64,000 nt of DNA, from positions 72,680 through 136,679 of the forward strand of contig CABYHL010000002.1 in NCBI GenBank assembly GCA_902518895.1, in the 5' to 3' direction. The stretch's first letter is position 1; each line of letters starts with the position of its first letter. The notes beneath the pieces are model-generated. The model was given only the letters and a program-made list of their open reading frames with translations. It ran no database searches and was not told the origin of the DNA. This DNA comes from an uncultured Alphaproteobacteria bacterium. GTDB lineage: Bacteria; Pseudomonadota; Alphaproteobacteria; HIMB59; GCA-002718135. A program made the translations under genes and the position numbers. This document shows positions 17,722-25,688 of this stretch, piece after piece.

Positions 17722-18720
17722 ATGAGTTTTAAAAAGACTGCGACATCACAGGACGTAGCAAAATTAGCAGGAGTATCCCAATCAGCAGTTTCCAGATGTT
17801 TTACTAAAGGTGCAAGCATTTCTAGCAGGACAAAGTTGAGAGTCTTGGAAGCAGCTAGAAAATTAAAATATAAAGCACCTAATATATCTTCTAATTCAGT
17901 ATCTAATGATGATAGCGGATTAGTGGCTGTCATTTTACCTTACGTTACAAGCAGATATTATCCAGAAGTTTTAATTGAGTTACATGAAGCACTTAGGAAT
18001 GGAGGCTTTAGAATTTTATTAATTACGACTGACGATGGTGAAGAATTAGATGAAAAATTAATACAGCCATACTTAAAAGAAAAACTTATTGCAATAATAT
18101 CAGCCACAAAACCTACTGAAAAATTTGTTGAAGACTGCAATCAAAAAAGAATACAGTTTATTGCCTATAATAGAAGTTGGAATATACCAACAATAAGTTC
18201 CGTTGCGTGTGATCATCGTAATGGAGGAGAAATAGTTGCAGAATATTTTACAAAGAAAAACCATAAAAATATTGGCCTCATTGAAGGGCCAAAAGGATCT
18301 TTTGTTAGCGATGAGCGATGCAAAGGTTTTAAAAATTATCTTAAAAAAAATAAAAAAATTAAATTAAATATTGAAAAAGGTTTTTTTACCTATGAAGGTG
18401 GATATCAAGCAACTGAAAAAATTTTTAATAAAAACATAAGTGCAATATTTTGTGCTGATGACACAATGGCATTTGGTTGTTTAGATTATATTAAAAAAAA
18501 TACTTCATTAAAAACACCTTCTCAATTAGAAATTATTGGTTATGACGATATATCTATGTCATCTTGGGAATCATATAACCTGACAACTGTGAGACAGCCT
18601 ATTAGACAAATGTCAAAACTAGCAACTCAATTAATAAATGAATTTATTAAGGATCCAGATTTTGAACCTATAAATCATATTGTACAGGGAAGACTTATAA
18701 AAAGAAAAACTACAAAATAA
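17722..18720 (+). CDS. LacI-family transcriptional regulator
   Basis: A 332-residue regulator. The N terminus is a LacI helix-turn-helix (TSQDVAKLAGVSQSAVSRCF, about residues 8-27) followed by the hinge-helix region, then a periplasmic-binding-protein-like sensor domain (GLVAVILPYVTSRYYPEVL, IFCADDTMAFGCLDYI, EIIGYDDISMSSWESYNLTTVRQP). It is divergent from the sugar-type importer and probably controls it, with release by a transported compound. The tandem palindrome just upstream suggests self-control, and the same motif at the SnoaL-cluster promoters suggests it, or a regulator acting on it, governs those too. Convergent with an SnoaL gene. Confidence 0.92.
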   Translation: MSFKKTATSQDVAKLAGVSQSAVSRCFTKGASISSRTKLRVLEAARKLKYKAPNISSNSVSNDDSGLVAVILPYVTSRYYPEVLIELHEALRNGGFRILLITTDDGEELDEKLIQPYLKEKLIAIISATKPTEKFVEDCNQKRIQFIAYNRSWNIPTISSVACDHRNGGEIVAEYFTKKNHKNIGLIEGPKGSFVSDERCKGFKNYLKKNKKIKLNIEKGFFTYEGGYQATEKIFNKNISAIFCADDTMAFGCLDYIKKNTSLKTPSQLEIIGYDDISMSSWESYNLTTVRQPIRQMSKLATQLINEFIKDPDFEPINHIVQGRLIKRKTTK

Positions 18721-18721
18721 T

Positions 18722-19141
18722 TTACTTAAATTTTAATCCCATCTGTTCGAAAACACCATGATTATCTACCATAACGTAATTATCTAAAAACTTTCCGTCT
18801 TTAATGGTCCAAAAATCTGAAAATTGCATTTTGATAGATTTGCCTGTTGGCTCTACTCCAAGATATGTTCCACTATGTGTGCCTGTTAGAAATCCCGTTG
18901 CACTAATCCACTCACCTTCAGCAACCACGATATCATTTTTTACATGATAATCTGGAAATGCTTCATAAAAAGGTTTTAGAACTTTATATTTAAAATTATC
19001 TATACCATGGATATCACCAAAACCTGGAGGACCATGCCAGACCATATCATCATGCCAGTATTTGTGTTGTGCTTCTAGATCTTGAGCATTAAGTGCATCA
19101 TACATATCAGCTAATAATTTTTTACTTTCATCTAAAGTCAT
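18722..19141 (-). CDS. SnoaL-like protein, single domain (NTF2 fold)
   Basis: A 139-residue protein of the SnoaL/ester-cyclase type within the NTF2-like superfamily. It carries YWHDDMVWHGPPGFGDIHGID, a W-x-GP-x-G-x-G pattern shared with the second domains of the proteins at 20385 and 24589, and ends VMVDNHGVFEQMGLKFK as family members do. The fold covers cyclases, isomerases, dehydratases and ligand binders; no function is assigned. Its start overlaps the stop of the upstream two-domain SnoaL gene by 4 bases, forming a two-gene operon. Confidence 0.85.
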   Translation of the reverse strand: MTLDESKKLLADMYDALNAQDLEAQHKYWHDDMVWHGPPGFGDIHGIDNFKYKVLKPFYEAFPDYHVKNDIVVAEGEWISATGFLTGTHSGTYLGVEPTGKSIKMQFSDFWTIKDGKFLDNYVMVDNHGVFEQMGLKFK

Positions 19142-20277
19142 TTTTTATCTCCTAAAATTTGCATTAGAATTGCAAGCTCATTAAAACCAGTCCACTCTTT
19201 AATAATTTTATTATTTTTAATTTCCCATTGAGTGATTCCCCACAAATACACTTCTCTATTAGATGGTTGGCCATATGAACCATTCCCTTTATGCGTTCCT
19301 ACTGCACCCCAACGAACCGATACTAAATAGCCGTCTTTTGTATTTCCCATCCAGTATAAATCTTCAATACTAAGTGCAAGATCAGGAAACGAAGCTAAAA
19401 GTGAAATTATAAATTTTCTTAATTGCAAAACTCCTTTAAATTTACGACCAGTTGAACCTTCAAATTCTACCTTACTCGAGTATGCTTTATTTATTGCAGA
19501 AAAGTTTCGTCTATTCCAAATTGTATCATAAACTGCATGAACAAACTCTCTTACATTTGTAATTTTATCTGGAATATCAAAACTAATTGGTTTTAATTTA
19601 GAAATATTTCTTGTTGGTTTAGAGTTTTTAAAATGAGGGGCATGGGGTCCTGCAATTCCCTCATCAACAAGTTGCTTGGCTACCTGATTTAAATCTAATC
19701 CGAGTTGTGTAATTAAACCTGCTGTATCGTAGACAACATTTTCGTAATAAATTTCATTATTTTTGGCTACACAATTAGCAATACAAAATAATCTTACTTT
19801 TTTACCAGTTGGTTTGGAAAATTTGCTAAATCCCGTATTTGTTCCAGTAATAATTGTTCTATGCGAAGTATGAAAACTTGCATTTTCATTCCCTGCCCAA
19901 ATAACTTCATCTGCAAATAATCGAATATCTGGAAAGGCGTTGTTTGTGTGTACAGTATCAGCTACTATTTTTTCAGATCCAGATTGTAAACCAAATTCAT
20001 CCCAAACTCTGCAATCTTTACTGTAGGTGTCATAGATGTAACCAATATTTTTTTCTTCCCAGATTTGATATGTAATCCTTACAATATAATCGATTATATT
20101 TTTATACTGATCCTCAAACCCCTTCATTGATTGATGTTTAAGTTTTTTTGGTTTTGGATTTAATGACTTAGCTGTTCCTCCACCACCGTATGCTTTTAAT
20201 GAAATATCATAACTTTTAGGCATATGATGATCTTGAAGAGCTTCTGGTCTTTTATCTGTAATTTTATTAAATTTCAT
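19138..20277 (-). CDS. Two-domain SnoaL-like protein, first type
   Basis: A 379-residue protein with two NTF2/SnoaL-like domains (about 55-195 and 240-375) after a basic, Gly-rich extension of about 50 residues (LKAYGGGGTAKSLNPKPKK). From the Met at residue 51 (MKGFEDQYK) it runs parallel to the protein at 22522-23514, sharing ITYQIWE, VIW-x-GN and, in domain 2, VRW followed by G-x-H-x-G-x-G. The start could therefore be at 20127; the longer start is kept because the frame is open and the shorter has no visible ribosome site. Function unknown. Divergent from another SnoaL gene across a motif-bearing promoter. Confidence 0.8.
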   Translation of the reverse strand: MKFNKITDKRPEALQDHHMPKSYDISLKAYGGGGTAKSLNPKPKKLKHQSMKGFEDQYKNIIDYIVRITYQIWEEKNIGYIYDTYSKDCRVWDEFGLQSGSEKIVADTVHTNNAFPDIRLFADEVIWAGNENASFHTSHRTIITGTNTGFSKFSKPTGKKVRLFCIANCVAKNNEIYYENVVYDTAGLITQLGLDLNQVAKQLVDEGIAGPHAPHFKNSKPTRNISKLKPISFDIPDKITNVREFVHAVYDTIWNRRNFSAINKAYSSKVEFEGSTGRKFKGVLQLRKFIISLLASFPDLALSIEDLYWMGNTKDGYLVSVRWGAVGTHKGNGSYGQPSNREVYLWGITQWEIKNNKIIKEWTGFNELAILMQILGDKK

Positions 20278-20310
20278 AATTTGTATTTGTAATGAGATAC
20301 ATTTAAAAAT

Positions 20311-20348
20311 ATTTCAAAGCAATGAAATTTTATTCAAAAAAATGAATA
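20311..20348. promoter_or_regulatory. Tandem palindromes between divergent SnoaL genes (shared regulon motif)
   Basis: Two palindromes with identical 6-base spacers stand 20 bp apart, centre to centre: ATTTCA-AAGCAA-TGAAAT (20311-20328) and TATTCA-AAAAAA-TGAATA (20331-20348). They lie in the 107-base gap between the starts at 20277 and 20385 and are placed to control both transcription units. Confidence 0.7.
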
Positions 20349-20384
20349 TTGTCTTTTTTAATATATTAATATAATCAAAATGAA

Positions 20385-21389
20385 ATGACTGATCTCCAAG
20401 CAGAAAAAAAATTAGTATTAGATTATTTCAATGAAATAGATAGTTGCAACATTGATTCATTATCTGAAGTTATATCCAAATACGCATCAGAAGATTTTAG
20501 TATGAAATGTACCCACCCATTCAACGAACTAGGTAGTATAGATCTTGTTGCAAATAATCTTTGGAAACCAATTAAAGATTCATTTTCACCTATACAACGT
20601 CGATTAGATATATTTTATGCTGGGATAAATTCATTAGATAAAAATAAAGGGAAATGGATCTCCAGCATGGGTCATTTAATGGGTGTTTTCAATAAACCGT
20701 TTGTAGGCCTTAAACCAAATTATAAATCTACTTTATTAAGATTTGCTGAATTTTATAAAGTGGAGAATAATAAAATTACTGAAGGAGCAATTTTTTTAGA
20801 TGTAATGAATTTAATGCAGCAACTAGGTCTTTCTATAATTCCTGAATCTACAGGTCTCGTTTGTGTGACTCCAGGGCCAATGAATCATAAAGGTTTAAAA
20901 TTTGATATTTCTAATGAAAGTGAAAGTCAAAAAACATTGGATTTAATTCATAGAATGCGCGATCGACTTGTTAAAGGATCCAAAATGCAATCTTATAAAG
21001 AAGAATTAGAATTAGATTGGCATAATGACATGATTTGGTGGGGACCAGGAGGCATAGGGGCTTCATATACTATTGATGGTTATGAAAAAGGTCACACAAA
21101 ACCATTTCAAGATGGTTTAGAGTTTGTTCGTTTCAATGGACACATACTTAGTAGCTCTGAAGATGATCTTGGAGGTTGGTTTGGTTGGCCAAATTTAATT
21201 ATGAAACCTAAAGGAGAATATTTAGGATTAACAAATGCAAGTGATATTGAATCAGAAATGAGAGTTGTAGATTTATATCGAAGAGATGGAGATAAACTAG
21301 CTGAAAACTGGATCTTTATTGATCATTTACATTTTTTAAAAAAACTAGGAGTGGATCTTTTAGAAAGAGCAAAATTTTTAAATCAGTAA
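20385..21389 (+). CDS. Two-domain SnoaL-like protein, second type
   Basis: A 334-residue protein with two SnoaL/NTF2-like domains (about 5-150 and 185-330). The second domain has DWHNDMIWWGPGGIGASYTI, matching the W-x-GP-x-G-x-G pattern of the single-domain protein at 18722 and of the protein at 24589. Domain ends read FLDVMNLMQQLGLS and FIDHLHFLKKLGVD, a repeated helix that supports internal duplication. It is a single-gene unit, convergent with a MetE-like gene whose stop is directly adjacent. Catalytic role unknown; isomerase, cyclase, dehydratase or binding functions are all possible for the fold. Confidence 0.82.
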   Translation: MTDLQAEKKLVLDYFNEIDSCNIDSLSEVISKYASEDFSMKCTHPFNELGSIDLVANNLWKPIKDSFSPIQRRLDIFYAGINSLDKNKGKWISSMGHLMGVFNKPFVGLKPNYKSTLLRFAEFYKVENNKITEGAIFLDVMNLMQQLGLSIIPESTGLVCVTPGPMNHKGLKFDISNESESQKTLDLIHRMRDRLVKGSKMQSYKEELELDWHNDMIWWGPGGIGASYTIDGYEKGHTKPFQDGLEFVRFNGHILSSSEDDLGGWFGWPNLIMKPKGEYLGLTNASDIESEMRVVDLYRRDGDKLAENWIFIDHLHFLKKLGVDLLERAKFLNQ

Positions 21390-22517
21390 TTAGATAACTT
21401 TTGAAGCAAGTTTAGTGCCCTCAACTAATGCATGAAGCTTTTCATAACAAATTTTTTCATCAATTTTTCCAAAACCAGCAAATGTACTAAAACCACAATC
21501 TGTCCCTGCCATTAATTGATCTTTTGGAATGACTGTAGAAAACTGAATCAATCTATCTGCAACAACTTCTGGATGTTCAACAAAATTAGAGGTCGAGTCG
21601 ATTACACCTGGTACTAAGACTTTATCTTTTGGTAACTTTATATCTTGAAAAACTTTCCATTCATGTGCGTGCCTAGGATTAGAAGATTCAATGAGAAAGT
21701 ATTTTACCTTTGATTTCAAAATTATAGGTAATATTTTATCTAGAGAAATATCGTGTGTGTGAGGTCCTTCATAATTGCCCCAACATATATGCATTCTAGT
21801 TTGCTCAACATCTACATTAGATAATGCTGAGTTTAGGCATTCAATTTGTAGTTCTGCACGTTTTATAAACTCATCTTCAGATAAATTTTTAAAATTCATA
21901 TGTCTTGCTAAAGCAAGGTCTGGGCAATCTAATTGAACTTGGATATCTGATTTTGTTATTAGCTCATATTCTTTAGCCATAATATTAGATAATTTATCCA
22001 AATATTCATCTTCGGTACTATAAAATTTATTTGGCATAAAAACATTTATGACGCCAGGTGATGCTGAGTTCATAAATGCATGTCGGTGATTAAGTTTATC
22101 AAGTGAATTTTTAAAATTATTTATATCCTGTAGAAGAGACGTTTCATCTTTTACTTTTAATTCGTTTGTACAACATGGTCTGGTATAAGTTGGCGTGCCA
22201 CCACTTTTAGCAATCTTTTCTTTGTATTCTGGAAAATCATCAAGATCAGCAGGTGCTCTTCTTTCACTTTCACCTGAGAAGCCATCAATTCTGTCTTTAA
22301 TATATGTAGCGTAGCTAATTTTACTCATCTCCCCATCACTGACAAAATCAATTCCAACATCAAGTTGGCTCTTAACAACACTTTCCACGTTATTTTTTAA
22401 TACTTCATCAAAAGTACTTTGACTAAATTTCTCTCCTTTATCTTTTGCAAATAAAAATTCTGAAAGTTCTTTTGATCTAGGAAGGCTTCCAACATGCGTT
22501 GTTAAAATATTAGACAT
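21390..22517 (-). CDS. MetE-like zinc methyltransferase, catalytic domain only (second copy)
   Basis: A 375-residue protein of the cobalamin-independent methionine synthase C-terminal family, starting LTTHVGSLPRSKEL. Zinc ligands are visible as His and Cys in RMHICWGNYEGP, Glu in LIESSNPRHAHE and Cys in GTDCGFSTFAG. Like the copy at 7512 it lacks the N-terminal folate domain, but the two differ strongly in sequence, so they are not a recent duplication. It is the last gene of a bicupin, SnoaL, MetE-like operon, which suggests methyl or alkyl transfer to a thiol within the SnoaL pathway rather than methionine synthesis. Confidence 0.85.
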   Translation of the reverse strand: MSNILTTHVGSLPRSKELSEFLFAKDKGEKFSQSTFDEVLKNNVESVVKSQLDVGIDFVSDGEMSKISYATYIKDRIDGFSGESERRAPADLDDFPEYKEKIAKSGGTPTYTRPCCTNELKVKDETSLLQDINNFKNSLDKLNHRHAFMNSASPGVINVFMPNKFYSTEDEYLDKLSNIMAKEYELITKSDIQVQLDCPDLALARHMNFKNLSEDEFIKRAELQIECLNSALSNVDVEQTRMHICWGNYEGPHTHDISLDKILPIILKSKVKYFLIESSNPRHAHEWKVFQDIKLPKDKVLVPGVIDSTSNFVEHPEVVADRLIQFSTVIPKDQLMAGTDCGFSTFAGFGKIDEKICYEKLHALVEGTKLASKVI

Positions 22518-22521
22518 TAAA

Positions 22522-23514
22522 TTAACCTGTTTTTAATAAAATCTGTTTCCAGATCATAGTTTCATCATAGAGAACCCATTCATTTTTAATACCTCTTTCT
22601 CCAAATTCAACATGATTAATACCCATTATATAAATTTTCGAATTAGAGGCTTTCCCAAAAAGACCATCCCCTTCATGTTTACCTACCATGGACCATCGAA
22701 CTGAGGCTTTTTTAGGTTGATATTTTTCTTCAGTAAATGCAATATGCTCGACTGAGAACAATGCGTTAGGAAAAGCATCTCTTAATTGTTTCCAAAATTT
22801 TATTACCTCATCTCTACCATGGTGAGTTTTTCCACCTGGTTGAAATTGCTGTATAGCTCTGTCATAACTATCATTTATTGTTTTCTCTAAATTAATGTTC
22901 ATTATAGAGGTTAAGATACTTGCATATAATTCTCCAGAATTACCAGAAGCTAATATAGGAGATTTATAAATAGATTTAACAGGTGTATTTTCATCAAAGG
23001 GTTTACTAGCTTTTTCAGGACCACCTTCATCTTTAATAAGATTGCTTGCAAATTTCTTAGGATCAATTCCAATTTGTCTCACAATTGCTCCTTGATCTCT
23101 CACAAGCCACTCATCATAAACTTGATTATTCATGCATGCACAATCAGCGATAGTTCGGTAATAAAGTTTTTTCCCTGTTGCTTTCCCATACATCCCATCA
23201 ACAGCATGAGTTGAGGTTGATAAGATGCGGTGTGATGAAAAATATCCCTCTTCATCATTTCCTGTCCAAATTACATCTTCACCTAAAAGTGTTCTGTCGG
23301 GAAATAGTTTTTTACTAGCATAAGTACTTTCTATTACCGGGTCTGCACCATAAATTACTCCAGATGGAGATCTTGTAGGTGTTGGAAGATTTACATTTGG
23401 GGTATCAGCATAATAATCTCTTATTGCTTCAACATCGTTGTTTTCCCAAATTTGATATGTGATCTTTAAAATATAATCAGGAAAATCTTTGAATTGTGCA
23501 TCAAATCCTTTCAT
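22522..23514 (-). CDS. Two-domain SnoaL-like protein, first type (paralogue of 19138-20277)
   Basis: A 330-residue protein with two SnoaL/NTF2-like domains (about 1-160 and 190-325). It starts MKGFDAQFKDFPDYILKITYQIWE and aligns by eye over its whole length with the protein encoded at 19138-20277, including VIWTGNDEEGYFSSHR in domain 1 and VRWSMVGKHEGDGLFGKAS in domain 2. It sits 4 bases upstream of the MetE-like gene and 11 bases downstream of the bicupin gene, so all three should be co-transcribed. Function unknown. Confidence 0.82.
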   Translation of the reverse strand: MKGFDAQFKDFPDYILKITYQIWENNDVEAIRDYYADTPNVNLPTPTRSPSGVIYGADPVIESTYASKKLFPDRTLLGEDVIWTGNDEEGYFSSHRILSTSTHAVDGMYGKATGKKLYYRTIADCACMNNQVYDEWLVRDQGAIVRQIGIDPKKFASNLIKDEGGPEKASKPFDENTPVKSIYKSPILASGNSGELYASILTSIMNINLEKTINDSYDRAIQQFQPGGKTHHGRDEVIKFWKQLRDAFPNALFSVEHIAFTEEKYQPKKASVRWSMVGKHEGDGLFGKASNSKIYIMGINHVEFGERGIKNEWVLYDETMIWKQILLKTG

Positions 23515-23525
23515 ATAATTAATAT

Positions 23526-24497
23526 TTAATTAGTTTGTCGTATTATAAATAAATTACCATCATGATCACTTATCTGTCTTATTGAACGAAGTGAATTTTT
23601 TGGAACAGAAAAAGTATCTTTTTCTTTAATTACAACTCTGTTTCCATCACAATCTATTTCCCATTCACCAGATAAACAATGATACACTTCTGATTTCTCC
23701 AGTTTGTATTCATGTATATGAGCACTCTTGCCGTTGAGAAGTGAAAGGCTAAAACCTGTTGCATGCGGTATATTAGGGGTAAAAGATTTATCATGAATTT
23801 GAAACTGATCAATGTAGTTGATAATTTTATTAGATTGATAGTGATCATCATCGACAAAATATTTATCTTTATCATTAAATCTAATAACAAACTTTTCTAT
23901 GTCTTCTGAAGAGTAATGATCGAAACTCTCTAATTCATTATCTTCTAGTGGCTGAATAATTTTAGTTTCATCTGTTATTTTCTGTTTCTCTGTGTCGATT
24001 AAAGAATTATCATTCATTAATACCATGCCAGATTCTTTTGCATCTTTTAAAAGTTTTGGTGTCCAAGTAATAACACCTGGATCATTTTCTCCTAACACAA
24101 CAAACATTAAAGCTTCTTCATCACTTACATTTTGAAAACCTCTGAACATGTTTGTGGGAAAGGAAGCGATGTCACCTTTTTTTAGTATTACTTCTCCTTC
24201 TGTGCCATCAACACCCCAATAAAAACGCCAAGCTCCTGAATGAATGATAAAAACCTCAGCAGTTGTGTGACTATGTAATCCAGAGCCATTCATCGGCGCA
24301 GCGCTTACCGCACCAATATTAAAGCCATGTTCTTCAGCTATTTTAACATTTTGTTTAGCATCTTCGCTTACGCCAGGACCTATAACTGAATAATTTTTTC
24401 TATCTTGATGACCTTTTAGTTTTCCCTCAACAAATGGTATATTACTAGGAATAAGTTCATCGAATTTCGCTAATCTAGATGTAATATTAATTGACAT
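23526..24497 (-). CDS. Bicupin protein
   Basis: A 323-residue protein with two cupin barrels. The first has the metal-site pattern HSHTTAEVFIIHSGAWRFYWG (about residues 76-96) followed by KGDIASFPTNMFRGFQNV; the second has HIHEYKLEKSEVYHCLSGEW with KEKDTFSVPKNSLRSIRQI. Bicupins include dioxygenases, isomerases and decarboxylases that use Fe, Mn or Ni. The His/Glu patterns suggest metal binding in both barrels. It heads the bicupin, SnoaL, MetE-like operon and is divergent from a SnoaL-HisD-like operon. Reaction not known. Confidence 0.85.
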   Translation of the reverse strand: MSINITSRLAKFDELIPSNIPFVEGKLKGHQDRKNYSVIGPGVSEDAKQNVKIAEEHGFNIGAVSAAPMNGSGLHSHTTAEVFIIHSGAWRFYWGVDGTEGEVILKKGDIASFPTNMFRGFQNVSDEEALMFVVLGENDPGVITWTPKLLKDAKESGMVLMNDNSLIDTEKQKITDETKIIQPLEDNELESFDHYSSEDIEKFVIRFNDKDKYFVDDDHYQSNKIINYIDQFQIHDKSFTPNIPHATGFSLSLLNGKSAHIHEYKLEKSEVYHCLSGEWEIDCDGNRVVIKEKDTFSVPKNSLRSIRQISDHDGNLFIIRQTN

Positions 24498-24513
24498 ATT
24501 GTAATGATCTTTT

Positions 24514-24550
24514 ATTCATTTTTTTTGAATATTATTCAAAATAATGAATA
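24514..24550. promoter_or_regulatory. Tandem palindromes between bicupin and SnoaL genes (shared regulon motif)
   Basis: TATTCA-AAATAA-TGAATA (24533-24550) is a perfect match to the sites before the lacI-type gene and the first divergent SnoaL pair. A second element, ATTCA-T7-TGAAT (24514-24530, spacer 7), lies about 20 bp away. Both fall in the 91-base gap between the divergent starts at 24497 and 24589. Confidence 0.7.
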
Positions 24551-24588
24551 AATCAATTATTATTTAACAATAGTGTTATTAAATTATT

Positions 24589-25686
24589 ATGGCAAATAAA
24601 ATACAAAACTTTGATACAGGTGAGAAAGATAACTCAAATATAATTCATTTAGATCTTGATCCAAAGATAAATATTGAAAACAAAATATATTTCAAAAATT
24701 TATTAAAAAAAATTGCCGAGTGCTCTTTAGATGATTTAGATAAAAATCTTGAAAATCTATATCACGCAGATGCTGAGTTTAATGGCTTTCATCCAATTAA
24801 TGAAATTAATGGAATTGAAGAAATAAAAAATAAATATTTAATACCTCTAAAAAAGGCATTCCCCGATCTTGAAAGAAGAAATAATCTAGTAATTGGTGGT
24901 TCATTTAGAGATAAAGTTTTTGTTTCATTTATTAGTCATTTAACTGGAACTTTTAAAAATGAGTGGTTAGGTGTAAAGCCGACTAATAAAACAATTTATC
25001 TTCGAACATGTGAAGCGCATCAAATTACAAACAATAAAATAATAAAATCTTACACATTAATTGATACTGTAGACTTTATTCGTCAGGCTGGTCATTGGCC
25101 CATTAATAAATCTCTTGGTGTAGAAGGGATGTGGCCTAGTCCCATCACAGGTGATGGAGAAAATAATCAAAATTTAGATAAGGAGCTGTCTCTTCAATCT
25201 TTGAATCAAGATTTAACCATGCAAAGAAGTTTAAATATTAAACCTGAGACTGAGCCAGGTCTTACAAAAGATCAAATAAGAGAAAAATTAATTAATCATC
25301 CTCAACAAGATTATTGGCATCCAAAAATGATGTGGTATGGGCCAAGTGGTATAGGTACAGCTAGAGGTTTAGATGGTTTTGTTGATCATCACCAACTCCC
25401 ATTTAGACTTACGTTCAAGGATAGAGATTATTGGAAAATCGGTCATTATATTGAAATTGGAGATGGAAATTATTCTATGACTGGTGGTTGGCATAGTATT
25501 CAGTGTGTTCATGGATCAAGTGATTGGCTAGGATATGAACCAACTCAAAAAAAAATAACAATGAGAGTCATGGATTTTTATTTACATCATGAAGGGCTAA
25601 TTAGAGAAAATTGGGTACCAATCGATATAGCACACTTATTAGATCAAATAGGCATTGATATCTTTAAATTAATTCATAAAAAATAA
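24589..25686 (+). CDS. Two-domain SnoaL-like protein, second type (paralogue of 20385-21389)
   Basis: A 365-residue protein with two SnoaL/NTF2-like domains (about 30-175 and 230-362). Domain 1 has the SnoaL core LTGTFKNEWLGVKPTNKTI; domain 2 has DYWHPKMMWYGPSGIGTARG and ends VPIDIAHLLDQIGIDI, paralleling the protein at 20385. A 50-residue linker connects them. It is followed after 2 bases by the HisD-like dehydrogenase gene, so the pair is an operon. Function unknown. Confidence 0.82.
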   Translation: MANKIQNFDTGEKDNSNIIHLDLDPKINIENKIYFKNLLKKIAECSLDDLDKNLENLYHADAEFNGFHPINEINGIEEIKNKYLIPLKKAFPDLERRNNLVIGGSFRDKVFVSFISHLTGTFKNEWLGVKPTNKTIYLRTCEAHQITNNKIIKSYTLIDTVDFIRQAGHWPINKSLGVEGMWPSPITGDGENNQNLDKELSLQSLNQDLTMQRSLNIKPETEPGLTKDQIREKLINHPQQDYWHPKMMWYGPSGIGTARGLDGFVDHHQLPFRLTFKDRDYWKIGHYIEIGDGNYSMTGGWHSIQCVHGSSDWLGYEPTQKKITMRVMDFYLHHEGLIRENWVPIDIAHLLDQIGIDIFKLIHKK

Positions 25687-25688
25687 TT

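Noticed and set aside
17655-17933. Open frame antisense to the start of the lacI-type gene
   Set aside because: No family match, overlaps the clear helix-turn-helix coding region and the operator pair.
23654-23890. Ile/Met-rich open frame inside the bicupin gene on the same strand
   Set aside because: Low-complexity shadow frame; the bicupin frame holds both metal-site motifs.
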